From contig NZ_JBLBVL010000006.1 of NCBI RefSeq assembly GCF_047250365.1, positions 62,001 to 126,000 on the forward strand: DNA of 64,000 nt, given 5' to 3'. The notes beneath the pieces are model-generated. The model did not search any database and was not told the origin of the DNA. It saw only the letters and a list, made by a program, of their open reading frames with translations. A program made the position numbers and the translations under genes. Positions 35,409 to 44,822 of the stretch are shown here, piece by piece (position 1 is the first letter of the stretch; each line of letters opens with the position of its first letter). The stretch is from Thaumasiovibrio sp047250365 (GTDB lineage: Bacteria; Pseudomonadota; Gammaproteobacteria; Enterobacterales; Vibrionaceae).

Positions 35409-36884
35409 GTGAGCACAGGGAAGCTACCGTTGCCGGCAGATGGATTACAACTAAATTTTTGTAAAACATTGGCGTGTCGAAATTTTGGTTTAGAAGATGA
35501 GCAATATTATATTTTGCAACATTCAAACCCATCTCGACCAGCGATGATATGCAGAGAGTGCGGTGCATTTCCTCCCCTACTTTCCAATATAGAAGTAAAG
35601 CATGAAGCTCAGCGTCAAGCCTCGCTTGATCGCCTGCCCGGCTGTACCAATGAACAATGTCAGCATTATTCGACCCCCGCGGTACTCTACCCTGAACTAT
35701 ATCAACATTTTGGTTATAGCGGGTTACGCCAGCGCTTGCGTTGCAAACATTGCAGAACAACCTTTACTGATCCATTTTCAGCGCCAAATAGCCATCTCGA
35801 TATCCACGCTAAAATCATTGAGCAATTGGTACAATCAAAACCTGTGCGGGATATTTGTCGCGAGTTAAGCCTCAACCCAAAGAGTTTTTATCACCACTTG
35901 CAGTTAATCGCGCAACGGTGTCAGCATGTCAGCGCCATTTTCCAACATGCCATACTGCGCCACAAACCATTACAGCACTTATCCGTTACCATCAATGAGC
36001 TTCAACCCAAAAGCCATAATGGCGTTGACTGGCTAACAATTGCAGATGAAGAGAGTGGTTACATTCTTTCGCAAAGCACTAATTATGAGAATCTTATTGC
36101 ACCACCAGAATGTGGGCAACATAATCCTTTTGACTCAAACTGCCAGTATTTGCCATTAGATAGTGTTAACCATGGTGAAGCAAATCCATCTATATGGCCA
36201 GAACAGCTGTTAAGCCGAATTGAAGGCAGATACAGACAAATTATGAGCCGCCACAACGTAGAAGAGCCTTTACACCAAAGTGATTTTTATCGCTATCCAA
36301 ATAACGGCAGCCTAATTCGTAGCCAATATATGGTTTATGGGCATTTCCTGCACCTAAAACCCTTTTTAAACATAGACAACACGGCACTTTACTTACCGCA
36401 AGAGCCACTATTGCGCTCTGCCATCGTCTCAATCTTTAAACAAGAAGTCGCCAATGGTTCACTCTCACCCGTTTATGTCGAATCAATCGGTGAAATGGAC
36501 CAACCTAGCGACAAGGTAGATATCGTATTAGTGGGATGGTGGCGTGACAGATGGGCGATTAATCGTAACGCCAAAGGCAGTAAAGGGATTTGTCATTTAG
36601 GGAAACAAGTGGGTAGAGAAAAGCATTGGTTAGCGCAAGCAAGGCTAGACAAGAATAAACGCTATGTCGATAACTATCGGCACTATTTTCATGCGTACCT
36701 TGACGAACCACGCCGCTACTCGCACCCAATGATGCTACAACACCTATTAAGTATCTATCAAAGTTTGCACAACCTAACGGCAGTGTTCAATCAACCTGCG
36801 GCGCAAAAAGCCAATATTTTATCAACCCCGCTAAGCATAAACGCACTTCTCAGCAAAGGTAATCCTCACCAATCAGGCCAGTAA
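35409..36884 (+). CDS. Double zinc-ribbon / helix-turn-helix protein resembling a domesticated transposase
   Basis: 491 residues from a GTG at 35409 (AAGGGGATGAT upstream). Two zinc ribbons lie in tandem: C18-x4-C23 with C48-x2-C51, and C79-x4-C84 with C112-x2-C115. A helix-turn-helix-like stretch follows (LVQSKPVRDICRELSLNPKSF, about 134-155). That order, zinc ribbon then HTH, resembles the InsA/IS1-type and IS1595-like transposase N-termini. The C-terminal 300 residues have short motifs (VDWLTIADEESGYILS, VDIVLVGWWRDRW) that could be a decayed or altered RNase H fold. It has no flanking inverted repeats. It starts 22 bases after deoD, so it may be expressed with the nucleoside genes. Confidence 0.6.
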   Translation: MSTGKLPLPADGLQLNFCKTLACRNFGLEDEQYYILQHSNPSRPAMICRECGAFPPLLSNIEVKHEAQRQASLDRLPGCTNEQCQHYSTPAVLYPELYQHFGYSGLRQRLRCKHCRTTFTDPFSAPNSHLDIHAKIIEQLVQSKPVRDICRELSLNPKSFYHHLQLIAQRCQHVSAIFQHAILRHKPLQHLSVTINELQPKSHNGVDWLTIADEESGYILSQSTNYENLIAPPECGQHNPFDSNCQYLPLDSVNHGEANPSIWPEQLLSRIEGRYRQIMSRHNVEEPLHQSDFYRYPNNGSLIRSQYMVYGHFLHLKPFLNIDNTALYLPQEPLLRSAIVSIFKQEVANGSLSPVYVESIGEMDQPSDKVDIVLVGWWRDRWAINRNAKGSKGICHLGKQVGREKHWLAQARLDKNKRYVDNYRHYFHAYLDEPRRYSHPMMLQHLLSIYQSLHNLTAVFNQPAAQKANILSTPLSINALLSKGNPHQSGQ

Positions 36885-37393
36885 CAATTGCATTATTGTC
36901 TGCTGCAATTGCTCACCTCGTTAACGAATCCGCATTCGTCACCAAAAAATAAAGCGTGATCTCGCACACGCTTAACTCTCAACTTTCCTAATAATATAGG
37001 TTTAAACATTCTAAACTATCCAAACAGCATACACCGTTGTCGCCCCCTACAAACTTTTAACATCACAGCACCCCTCAAATGATCTCCACGCTGAACAAAT
37101 GAACAGAATTGAAACTTAAGGGAAAATTTAGCCGAACAATATCTTTGCAATTAAAATCAACCACTTACAGAAATAACAATAGACTTTGTAAGGTGTTGTC
37201 ATTGACATGATAGCGTTAAATTTGCAAAACTAACCATACATAAGTTCACAACAGATCCAAACGAACACTTCGTTTTACCATGAACATTTCATTTTGTTAA
37301 ATGCATGTGGGCGTTTTTTTGAGCTATACAGTATGCTAGCTATGTAGCATTGCTAACGCTAACGGATCATCAGCCAATACAAGGTCGTCAGGT
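36885..37393. other. 509-base region upstream of talB with inverted repeats
   Basis: CAATTGCA (36885-36892) and TGCAATTG (36904-36911) are exact inverted repeats just after the zinc-ribbon gene, lacking a T-run. AAACGAA-CAC-TTCGTTT at 37259-37275 is an exact inverted repeat 119 bases upstream of talB, a good operator candidate. ATGCTA/TAGCAT pair around 37333-37350 near the probable talB promoter. I see no gene in between. Confidence 0.45.
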
Positions 37394-38344
37394 ATGAGTA
37401 ATAAACTAGAACAACTACGCCAATTCACCACCGTCGTCGCAGATACAGGCGATATTGAAGCTATTAGAAAATATCAACCTCAAGATGCCACGACCAACCC
37501 TTCACTTATACTCAAAGCGGCACAGATCGAAGAGTATGCGCCTCTTATCGATCAAGCGATTGCATGGGCAAAACAGCAGAGTGACGATAAAGCACAACAA
37601 ATTGAAGACACAGCAGACATGCTTGCGGTCAATATCGGTAAAGAAATCTTGAGCGTCGTCCCTGGCCGCATTTCCACAGAAGTTGACGCATGCCTTTCTT
37701 ATGATACTCAAGCCAGCGTAGAAAAAGCGCGCAAGTTGATTAAGCTGTATAACGATGCTGGCATTAGCAATGATCGTATTTTAATTAAACTGGCATCAAC
37801 TTGGGAAGGCATTCGCGCAGCCGAAATTCTTGAGAAAGAAGGCATCAACTGTAACCTAACTCTTCTGTTCTCTTTCGCTCAAGCGCGTGCATGTGCTGAA
37901 GCTGGCGCTTTCCTGATTTCACCATTCGTTGGCCGCATCATGGATTGGTACAAAGCGAAAGAAGGCCGAGACTTTGAAGCACAAGAAGATCCAGGCGTAG
38001 TATCAGTTACTCGCATCTATAACTATTACAAAGCAAATGGTTATAACACCGTTGTTATGGGAGCCAGCTTCCGCAATACCGGGGAAATATTGGAACTCGC
38101 GGGTTGCGACCGTCTAACTATTAGCCCGCAGTTACTGCAAGAACTGACAGAAGCACAAGGTGTAGTTGAACACAAACTTATCCCAGATGTTGAACCACAG
38201 GAGCGCCCAGAACCAATGACACATGCGCAATTCCTGTGGGAACACAATCAAGACCCAATGGCTGTTGAGAAACTGGCTGAAGGTATCCGCAACTTTGCCA
38301 TTGACCAAGGTAAACTTGACGCAATGATTGCGGAAAAACTATAA
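37394..38344 (+). CDS. talB: Transaldolase
   Basis: 316 residues with the Schiff-base lysine K132 in NDRILIKLASTWEGI, DATTNPSLIL near residue 31 and LLFSFAQARACAEAGAFLISPFVGRI. Length and motifs match E. coli TalB (317). It transfers a dihydroxyacetone unit between sedoheptulose-7-phosphate and glyceraldehyde-3-phosphate in the non-oxidative pentose phosphate pathway. The tkt gene follows, with an intrinsic hairpin between them. Confidence 0.96.
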   Translation: MSNKLEQLRQFTTVVADTGDIEAIRKYQPQDATTNPSLILKAAQIEEYAPLIDQAIAWAKQQSDDKAQQIEDTADMLAVNIGKEILSVVPGRISTEVDACLSYDTQASVEKARKLIKLYNDAGISNDRILIKLASTWEGIRAAEILEKEGINCNLTLLFSFAQARACAEAGAFLISPFVGRIMDWYKAKEGRDFEAQEDPGVVSVTRIYNYYKANGYNTVVMGASFRNTGEILELAGCDRLTISPQLLQELTEAQGVVEHKLIPDVEPQERPEPMTHAQFLWEHNQDPMAVEKLAEGIRNFAIDQGKLDAMIAEKL

Positions 38345-38358
38345 CTAATTCAAAAGAG

Positions 38359-38383
38359 TGCAGCGTTAACCGCTGCATTTTTC
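38359..38383 (+). terminator. Hairpin between talB and tkt
   Basis: TGCAGCG, a TTAAC loop and CGCTGCA followed by TTTTTC. It sits 15 bases after the talB stop and 34 bases before the tkt ATG, so it probably lets only part of talB transcription reach tkt. Confidence 0.8.
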
Positions 38384-38416
38384 TATCATTACAGAATAAC
38401 TTTGTTAGGTATTAAT

Positions 38417-40417
38417 ATGGAACGTAAAGTGCTAGCCAATGCGATTCGTGCTCTTAGTATGGATGGCGTTCAAAAAGCCAACTCCGGCCATCCAGGTGCA
38501 CCAATGGGAATGGCTGACATTGCCGAAGTTTTATGGCGTAGCCACCTTAATCACAACCCGGCGAATCCTAACTGGGCAGACCGCGATCGGTTCGTTTTGT
38601 CTAATGGACATGGGTCAATGCTGATCTACTCTTTGCTTCATCTTTCTGGCTATGACTTGCCAATTGATGAGCTAAAGAACTTCCGCCAGCTTCACTCTAA
38701 AACCCCTGGACATCCAGAATACGGCTACGCACCTGGTATTGAAACCACGACAGGACCATTAGGGCAAGGCATCACCAATGCTGTTGGTATGGCGATAGCC
38801 GAAAAGTCCTTAGCCGCTCAATTTAACCGTGACGAACATACGGTTGTCGACCACTTTACCTATACCTTCCTTGGCGATGGTTGCTTGATGGAAGGCATTT
38901 CCCATGAAGCGTGTTCACTGGCAGGCACATTAGGGTTAGGCAAACTGATCGCTTTCTGGGATGACAATGGCATTTCTATCGATGGCGAAGTAGAAGGATG
39001 GTTTACCGACGACACTGCCAAGCGCTTTGAGTCCTATGGCTGGCACGTTATTCCAGCGGTTGATGGCCACGACAGTGACGCGATCAATGCTGCAATTGAA
39101 GCCGCTAAAAGTGACACAACACGACCAACTTTAATTTGCTGCAAAACCATTATCGGCTTTGGTTCACCAAACAAAAGTGGTTCTCACGATTGCCATGGTG
39201 CACCACTAGGCGATGCAGAAATAGCGGCGGCACGAGAGTTCCTTGGTTGGGAGCACGCGCCATTTGAGATTCCTTCAGATATTTATGCGAGCTGGAATGC
39301 CAAAGAGACAGGTGAGATTAAAGAGCAGGCGTGGAACGAAAAGTATGCAGCGTACGCGAAGGCGTATCCTGAATTGGCTGCAGAGTTCAAACGCCGAGTA
39401 GAGGGTGAGCTTCCGCAAGAATGGGAGCAAAAGACAAAGGATATTATTGCTGATTTACAAGCAAATCCAGCCAATATCGCATCACGTAAAGCATCACAAA
39501 ATACACTAGAAGCGTTTGGTCAACTGTTACCTGAATTTATGGGAGGGTCTGCAGACCTTGCTCCATCCAATCTCACCATGTGGTCAGGTTCTGTGCCTGT
39601 CACGGCGGACGACGCATCAGGAAACTACATCCATTATGGTGTGCGTGAGTTTGGTATGACCGCCATTATCAATGGTATTGCGTTACATGGTGGTTTTATT
39701 CCTTATGGCGCAACCTTCCTGATGTTTATGGAGTACGCTCGCAATGCAATGCGCATGGCTGCATTGATGAAAGTACAGAATATTCAAGTCTATACTCATG
39801 ATTCTATTGGCTTAGGTGAAGATGGACCAACCCACCAGCCTGTCGAGCAAATAGCATCATTACGCCTTACGCCAAATATGAGCACGTGGCGACCTTGTGA
39901 CCAAGTAGAATCAGCTGTGGCTTGGAAATATGCCATTGAGCGCAAAGATGGTCCAACATCACTGATCTTCTCGCGTCAAAACTTGGCTCAACAAAAGAGA
40001 GATGCGTCTCAATTAGCGGCTGTCGCAAAAGGAGGATATATCCTCCAAGATTGCGCAACAACACCAGAACTTATTCTTATCGCAACAGGATCGGAGGTCG
40101 AGTTAGCAATAAATGCCGCTCGTACATTAACCGAACAAGGTAAAGCGGTACGTGTTGTCTCTATGCCAGCAACGGATGTCTTTGAGAGTCAATGTGCAGA
40201 GTACAAAGCATCGGTATTACCGCCTAACGTAACAAAGCGTATTGCCATTGAAGCGGGTATTGCGGACTATTGGTACAAATATGTTGGTTTACAGGGCCGT
40301 GTTATTGGCATGACAAGCTTTGGTGAATCAGCACCAGCGGGCGAGCTATTTAAAATGTTTGGCTTCACTGAAGAGAACATCGTTAATCAGGCACTCACGC
40401 TGCTAAATAACGAATAA
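38417..40417 (+). CDS. tkt: Transketolase
   Basis: 666 residues from the ATG at 38417; an upstream TTG at 38402 adds five residues and is unlikely. It follows E. coli TktA closely: NAIRALSMDGVQKANSGHPGAPMG, the thiamine diphosphate motif GDGCLMEG ... DDNGIS, GFGSPNKSGSHDCHG, GGSADLAPSNLT, and the catalytic-site stretch VREFGMTAIINGIALHGG. It moves two-carbon ketol groups between pentose phosphates and links to glycolysis with TalB. The terminator at 40478-40504 ends the unit. Confidence 0.96.
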   Translation: MERKVLANAIRALSMDGVQKANSGHPGAPMGMADIAEVLWRSHLNHNPANPNWADRDRFVLSNGHGSMLIYSLLHLSGYDLPIDELKNFRQLHSKTPGHPEYGYAPGIETTTGPLGQGITNAVGMAIAEKSLAAQFNRDEHTVVDHFTYTFLGDGCLMEGISHEACSLAGTLGLGKLIAFWDDNGISIDGEVEGWFTDDTAKRFESYGWHVIPAVDGHDSDAINAAIEAAKSDTTRPTLICCKTIIGFGSPNKSGSHDCHGAPLGDAEIAAAREFLGWEHAPFEIPSDIYASWNAKETGEIKEQAWNEKYAAYAKAYPELAAEFKRRVEGELPQEWEQKTKDIIADLQANPANIASRKASQNTLEAFGQLLPEFMGGSADLAPSNLTMWSGSVPVTADDASGNYIHYGVREFGMTAIINGIALHGGFIPYGATFLMFMEYARNAMRMAALMKVQNIQVYTHDSIGLGEDGPTHQPVEQIASLRLTPNMSTWRPCDQVESAVAWKYAIERKDGPTSLIFSRQNLAQQKRDASQLAAVAKGGYILQDCATTPELILIATGSEVELAINAARTLTEQGKAVRVVSMPATDVFESQCAEYKASVLPPNVTKRIAIEAGIADYWYKYVGLQGRVIGMTSFGESAPAGELFKMFGFTEENIVNQALTLLNNE

Positions 40418-40477
40418 TTGTACGAAACAACTGACAAGCCAACGCGTGTTGTGCCAAGGTTGTACATCATAATAATC

Positions 40478-40504
40478 AACGCCGAGCATCTGCTCGGCGT
40501 TTTA
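40478..40504 (+). terminator. Intrinsic terminator after tkt
   Basis: AACGCCGAGCA, a TC loop and TGCTCGGCGTT followed by TTATT, about 60 bases past the tkt stop. Confidence 0.88.
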
Positions 40505-40638
40505 TTGTCTATGACATCAAGCCACCTGCACAATTCGGGCTATTTCATTGTCTTTAAACTATGCAATAGATTATAGGATTATAAGAATAAGCGCGTTACT
40601 ATAGCACCCTCTCTTCCATGGTTATTATTAGCTAAGAA

Positions 40639-41559
40639 ATGCAAACAAAAAGCTTAGGCAACATACTTGCCGCCACCTCCTTTGCCCTCTGGGGTTTATT
40701 GCCGCTCTATTTTCAATTTTTGCCTTCTCCCAATATGGATGAGCTGCTGGCATTGCGTATTTTAGGCTCTGTTCCATTTTGCCTATTACTGGTTATTGCT
40801 TTCGAGGGCAAGCTTCCAAGCAAGCAATTGCTGTTAGAAAATAAACGCTCTGTGGCGTTTTCAGCCTTATCAGGGAGTTTAATGTGCGTATCTTGGTATG
40901 CGTTTACGTGGGCGATGACCAATGGCCGGGTGCTTGAAGCGAGCCTAGGTTTTTTTATTAATCCTATTATGGTCGTCGCTCTCGGCGTAGTCGTAATGAA
41001 AGATCGCCTAACCGAGGGGCAAATTATCGCACTATGCTTAGCAACAATCGGGATCAGTTATCAAATTTGGCAGTATGGTGAGTTACCCATCATTGCACTG
41101 ATCATGGCCAGCTTTTTTACACTGTATGGTTGGTGTAAAAAGAGCGTCACCTTTCCCGCTATGACGCAGTTATTTTTGGAGTCACTATCACTCGCACCCA
41201 TCGCCATCCTATTTCTGCTGTTCAAATCTGCAACTGTTGGAACCGTAGCGTTTAATAGTGATTCATTAACGCTAATGCTCTACCTTGGAGCGGCACCTGT
41301 CACGCTTCTACCACTCATTTTCTACTCAATGGCGGTAAAACGCACCACACTGACAATGATTGGGCTGATGCAATACATCGAGCCGAGTCTACAATTCTTA
41401 CTCGCGGTTATTGTGTTTGGTGAGGTATTCGATCAGGTAAAGGCCGTCACATTTGGCTTTATTTGGCTTGGTCTGCTGTTTACAGTTATCGAAGCGGGTA
41501 TCACGCTACGAAACAGAAGCGTTAACAAACAAGAAAGTGCAGCCAATGCAAAAAGCTAA
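40639..41559 (+). CDS. rarD: RarD-type EamA transporter
   Basis: 306 residues with ten predicted helices in two EamA repeats. The opening GNILAATSFALWGLLPLYFQFL, the motif WYAFTWAMTNGRVLEASLGFFINPIM and the late TLMIGLMQYIEPSLQF-like segment are those of RarD, a drug/metabolite-transporter family member first linked to chloramphenicol sensitivity. Substrate in the cell is unknown. It stands alone between terminators. Confidence 0.88.
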   Translation: MQTKSLGNILAATSFALWGLLPLYFQFLPSPNMDELLALRILGSVPFCLLLVIAFEGKLPSKQLLLENKRSVAFSALSGSLMCVSWYAFTWAMTNGRVLEASLGFFINPIMVVALGVVVMKDRLTEGQIIALCLATIGISYQIWQYGELPIIALIMASFFTLYGWCKKSVTFPAMTQLFLESLSLAPIAILFLLFKSATVGTVAFNSDSLTLMLYLGAAPVTLLPLIFYSMAVKRTTLTMIGLMQYIEPSLQFLLAVIVFGEVFDQVKAVTFGFIWLGLLFTVIEAGITLRNRSVNKQESAANAKS

Positions 41560-41592
41560 AGCGCTCTTGGCTGCGTGTGAAAATACTCACAT

Positions 41593-41862
41593 CTAAATAA
41601 ATAGCTCTGGGCTGAATATTCTGCCCTCTTCTTTATGCCGCTGCTGCGCCAAATCGTCAGCTAGACGGGAGAGGGTATGTTCACAGTTGAAATGCACCTG
41701 TTGATTACATTCACCCACACATTTGTCTAAATCATGATTTAGAAGCCAAAGGCAGTATTCTCTTGCATTCTCGGAGTATGGCTCATCTTCCAGAATTAAC
41801 GTATCCCGGCATACCGAATAGAACAGCTCTCGCCTAACAAAATCGATACTCGTTTCGCTCAT
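41593..41862 (-). CDS. Hypothetical small protein, 89 aa
   Basis: The start is the ATG at 41862 because GGAGAGGG lies just upstream. The product has four cysteines and several histidines (CLWLLNHDLDKCVGECNQQVHFNCEHTL), which might bind a metal, and no membrane segment. I do not recognise the family. It is convergent with rarD. Confidence 0.65.
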   Translation of the reverse strand: MSETSIDFVRRELFYSVCRDTLILEDEPYSENAREYCLWLLNHDLDKCVGECNQQVHFNCEHTLSRLADDLAQQRHKEEGRIFSPELFI

Positions 41863-41995
41863 ATCCCTCTCCGCTATCCCTGCATACAATAAACGTATCC
41901 GATACTTAGGCTATGTTGCCACCCGAAGGTTAACAAATTGTGATAACGCATCTACCTAACAGACAATTACTCGGTCAATTTGCACTAAAGATCAC

Positions 41996-42478
41996 CTATT
42001 TTAAATACTTGACGTGTGCCTCCATCTCTTCGCCAATTTCTTTTCTCATGTCCATTAATTTTAACGCTGAATCATGTAGGGCAATATCGCGCTCTGTCTG
42101 CGGTATCCATTGTGGCACCTTACTCGGCTTACCTAACTCGTCCACTGCAACCATTATCACGATACAGTGTGTCGTAAGACGTTTATCTAGAACCTTAGGG
42201 TCGGCGGCTTGTACATCAATCGCAAGGTGCATTGAAGAGGTACCGGTATAGATAATGGCAGCACTGACCTCAACAAGGTTACCCACTAAAATTGGCGAAA
42301 CAAAACGAATTCCTCCCGCGTAGGCAGTAATGCAGTATTTCCCACTCCAACCAGCCGAGCAAGCATACGCAGCAAGATCGATCCACTTCATCACTGCGCC
42401 ACCATGTACCTTCCCACCAAAGTTCACATCGCTTGGCTCTGCTAAAAATCGTAGTGTAATTTCACGTTGTCTAGCCAC
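41996..42478 (-). CDS. Hotdog-fold acyl-CoA thioesterase (YciA/BACH type)
   Basis: 160 residues. The family opening is clear: LRFLAEPSDVNFGGKVHGGAVMKWIDLAAY, with the catalytic aspartate and the HGG segment, then GIRFVSPILVGNLVEVSA and a short C-terminal helix tail. Such enzymes hydrolyse medium- or long-chain acyl-CoAs in the cytoplasm and probably act as hexamers. The C-terminal 30 residues (HDSALKLMDMRKEIGEEMEAH) extend past the core. Confidence 0.88.
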   Translation of the reverse strand: MARQREITLRFLAEPSDVNFGGKVHGGAVMKWIDLAAYACSAGWSGKYCITAYAGGIRFVSPILVGNLVEVSAAIIYTGTSSMHLAIDVQAADPKVLDKRLTTHCIVIMVAVDELGKPSKVPQWIPQTERDIALHDSALKLMDMRKEIGEEMEAHVKYLK

Positions 42479-42591
42479 ACCTTATCCTCAAGCACGGTTA
42501 CCTTCTTAAGGATAAACCAATTCTAAGAGAACCATGTGGCTTTAGGTGTCTTATCTTGTTCTATCATTAGCCTAACCAACGACCACAAACG

Positions 42592-44016
42592 TTATGCATG
42601 AAGATACCCTGTGCTCATTAAGTAAATAGAAACAATAGCAGCTAAAAACAGCCCCCACTCTAGCCACTTATCAGCGGTGGTATACACTTGCTCGCCAGCC
42701 GCAATCTTTTGTTTATGCGTGTATTTGAAAAACGGAATACCAATCGAATATAAGATCGTCGCCATCAACAGGTACTCAAGGCCCGCAGCAGTGATCAACC
42801 AGAGGCAATATAATGAAGCAACGGTCGCAATCAATAAGTAACTCGGCTTAAACCTGTCTAAACCGAGCTCGCTCGGCTTCAATGACAGCTTGACCAAATA
42901 CAGACAGCTCAATAAATAGCATGGTAAAACCATTACTGATGCGATGTTTATCGCCGCCAGATAGACATTCTCAAAGGCGACCACCACCAAGACGCAGATC
43001 TGCATAAATGTCGTAGACACATGCAACGCGGAAGATGGCGCATCATTGCGATTCGTTTTACTTAAAAAAGCTGGAAATTCGCCAACTTTTGCCGCTTCAT
43101 AAGGGACTTCCGCCACTAGCATGGTCCACGCAACCAACGCACCCAACACTGAAATGAGAACACACACATTCACCAACAAACGACCATTTGGCCCTATTGC
43201 ATGTTCCAGCAGTGATGCCGCTGAGGGGTTAGATAACTGAGACAGCTCCGACTGCGGTAAAATACCAAACGCTAACACCGATATTAAGCTATACATCAAT
43301 ATCGCCACTAAAAAGCCTATCAATGTTGCTTTACCAACATCAGACTTCTTCTTGGCACGGCCTGACAGAACAACAGCACCTTCAATACCGACAAAACACC
43401 ATAATGTCACCATCATCGTACTTTGGATCTGTTTAAACAGCGAGCCAAGCGCTGCCTCTTCCCCCCACACATCCACCGTTAATTGTTTCGGCTCAAAGCT
43501 ATAGATAACAATGCCAACAATGAGAATCAGACCTAACAACTTACCAACAGTGGAAACAATGTTAAGTGCCGACGAGCTGCCTGTACCGCGTAGCGCTATA
43601 TTGTTCATTCCCCACAATAGAGATGAACATAATATAACGGTCTCAATACCATGATTTAGCAATACAGGGAAAAATAGCCCCAATGAATCATTAATCATGA
43701 CGGCAAGGGCAACATTGCCCATACAGCTCATCAGCCAATAGCCCCAAGCCGAGTGGAAACCTATGTACTCACCAAACCCTGCCTTCGCGTATGAGAAAAT
43801 ACCTGAATTCAGATCTGATTTATGTGTGGCCAGTACCTTAAAGGTTTGCACCAAAAATAGCATGCCAATGCCGGTAATCAGCCACGATAGTGCAACAGCA
43901 CCAACTGACGCTTGCTCTGCCATGTTTTGCGGAATGCTAAAGATGCCACTGCCAATCATCGAGCCGAACACGATGGCGATCAGACCAACTAATCCCACTG
44001 AATTGTGTTTATTCAT
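42592..44016 (-). CDS. APC-family basic amino acid / polyamine antiporter
   Basis: 474 residues with about 12 to 13 helices. The first helix carries GLIAIVFGSMIGSGIFSIPQNMAEQAS, the APC substrate motif, and the sixth region VTLWCFVGIEGAVVLSGRAKKKSDVGKAT is typical of the ArcD/YdgI/AdiC arginine-ornithine group. Substrate is inferred as a basic amino acid exchanged for its catabolic product. No decarboxylase or deiminase gene is adjacent. A strong terminator-like hairpin ends only 14 bases before the start codon, so expression probably depends on antitermination or read-through. Confidence 0.82.
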   Translation of the reverse strand: MNKHNSVGLVGLIAIVFGSMIGSGIFSIPQNMAEQASVGAVALSWLITGIGMLFLVQTFKVLATHKSDLNSGIFSYAKAGFGEYIGFHSAWGYWLMSCMGNVALAVMINDSLGLFFPVLLNHGIETVILCSSLLWGMNNIALRGTGSSSALNIVSTVGKLLGLILIVGIVIYSFEPKQLTVDVWGEEAALGSLFKQIQSTMMVTLWCFVGIEGAVVLSGRAKKKSDVGKATLIGFLVAILMYSLISVLAFGILPQSELSQLSNPSAASLLEHAIGPNGRLLVNVCVLISVLGALVAWTMLVAEVPYEAAKVGEFPAFLSKTNRNDAPSSALHVSTTFMQICVLVVVAFENVYLAAINIASVMVLPCYLLSCLYLVKLSLKPSELGLDRFKPSYLLIATVASLYCLWLITAAGLEYLLMATILYSIGIPFFKYTHKQKIAAGEQVYTTADKWLEWGLFLAAIVSIYLMSTGYLHA

Positions 44017-44029
44017 TTATCACACTCAT

Positions 44030-44063
44030 AAAAAAGCAGGAGCACACAATGTGTGGCTCCTGC
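44030..44063 (-). terminator. Attenuator-like hairpin just upstream of the APC permease
   Basis: GCAGGAGC(CACAC) pairs with (GTGT)GCTCCTGC around a three-base loop, with one bulge, and on the minus strand is followed by TTTTTT, then 13 bases later the permease ATG. It could be the terminator of the upstream GNAT gene. But there is no room for a promoter between it and the permease start, so permease mRNA has to pass through it. Confidence 0.75.
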
Positions 44064-44186
44064 CGGAAATATTCACCGCAATTATATGCAGGTTCTTTGC
44101 ATAGTGAAAGCAATGATAATAAATCAAAGACTGAATGAGTATAAAAGCGTCAAATGTGGTTGCATCTCCGCCGGGCTGTCTCTTTA

Positions 44187-44615
44187 TCAACGAACCAACG
44201 ATTTCCTTAATCCAATGCGGCTATGCCCTGTAGGGAAATTTTCAAAACGCGTAAACTCTTCAAAGCCTAAACGCTGATAAAACGCCGGTGCCTGCCAGCT
44301 CTGGGTCCACAACCATAGGCCTGACAGCGCTTGAGCGATTGCATACTCTTCTGCCTTCTCTACCAATTGCTTGCCCAATCCTGTCCCGCGACAACTTTCG
44401 TCAACCCACAGTTCATCGATATAAAGCCATTCCCACAACAGATCAGCAGTGAGTGCAGCAATCAGGTTGCCTTGATCATCTTGAACCGTCCAATTAAAAC
44501 TCTCCTTGCGATAAGCTGGCGCCATTTGCGTCTGGCTATGGGACTCAAAACCAGCAGTTAGTTGGCCCTGTTTTTGTGCATCAAGGGCACCTACCGTAAA
44601 ATCAATCTTGGGCAT
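44187..44615 (-). CDS. GNAT-family acetyltransferase
   Basis: 142 residues, compact GNAT fold: LYIDELWVDESCRGTGLGKQLVEKAEEYA holds the acetyl-CoA-binding RGTGLG loop (about residues 77-82), followed by LWLWTQSWQAPAFYQRLGFEEF. The rest is unremarkable and the substrate is unknown. It is encoded about 120 bases upstream of the permease hairpin. Confidence 0.85.
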   Translation of the reverse strand: MPKIDFTVGALDAQKQGQLTAGFESHSQTQMAPAYRKESFNWTVQDDQGNLIAALTADLLWEWLYIDELWVDESCRGTGLGKQLVEKAEEYAIAQALSGLWLWTQSWQAPAFYQRLGFEEFTRFENFPTGHSRIGLRKSLVR

Positions 44616-44822
44616 TCTCTGTCTCTATATTGTAAAATCACTGCGGAGTGCCTATCATTTTTGGCTTGCTAGCAAAAAGCGCACGTTGACGCCAGCAACT
44701 CCTAAACTGACACTCAATTTGCTCTGAATAGCCTTGTATGACACGTCTATTCTAGTGCTAACCTTCTACTAAATATGAGTAGATGTAACGTTAAATCTGT
44801 ATTGTTGATATCAGAACTGCGG

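Noticed and set aside
35409..36884. Intact insertion sequence around the zinc-ribbon protein
   Set aside because: I found no terminal inverted repeats or target-site duplication on either side.
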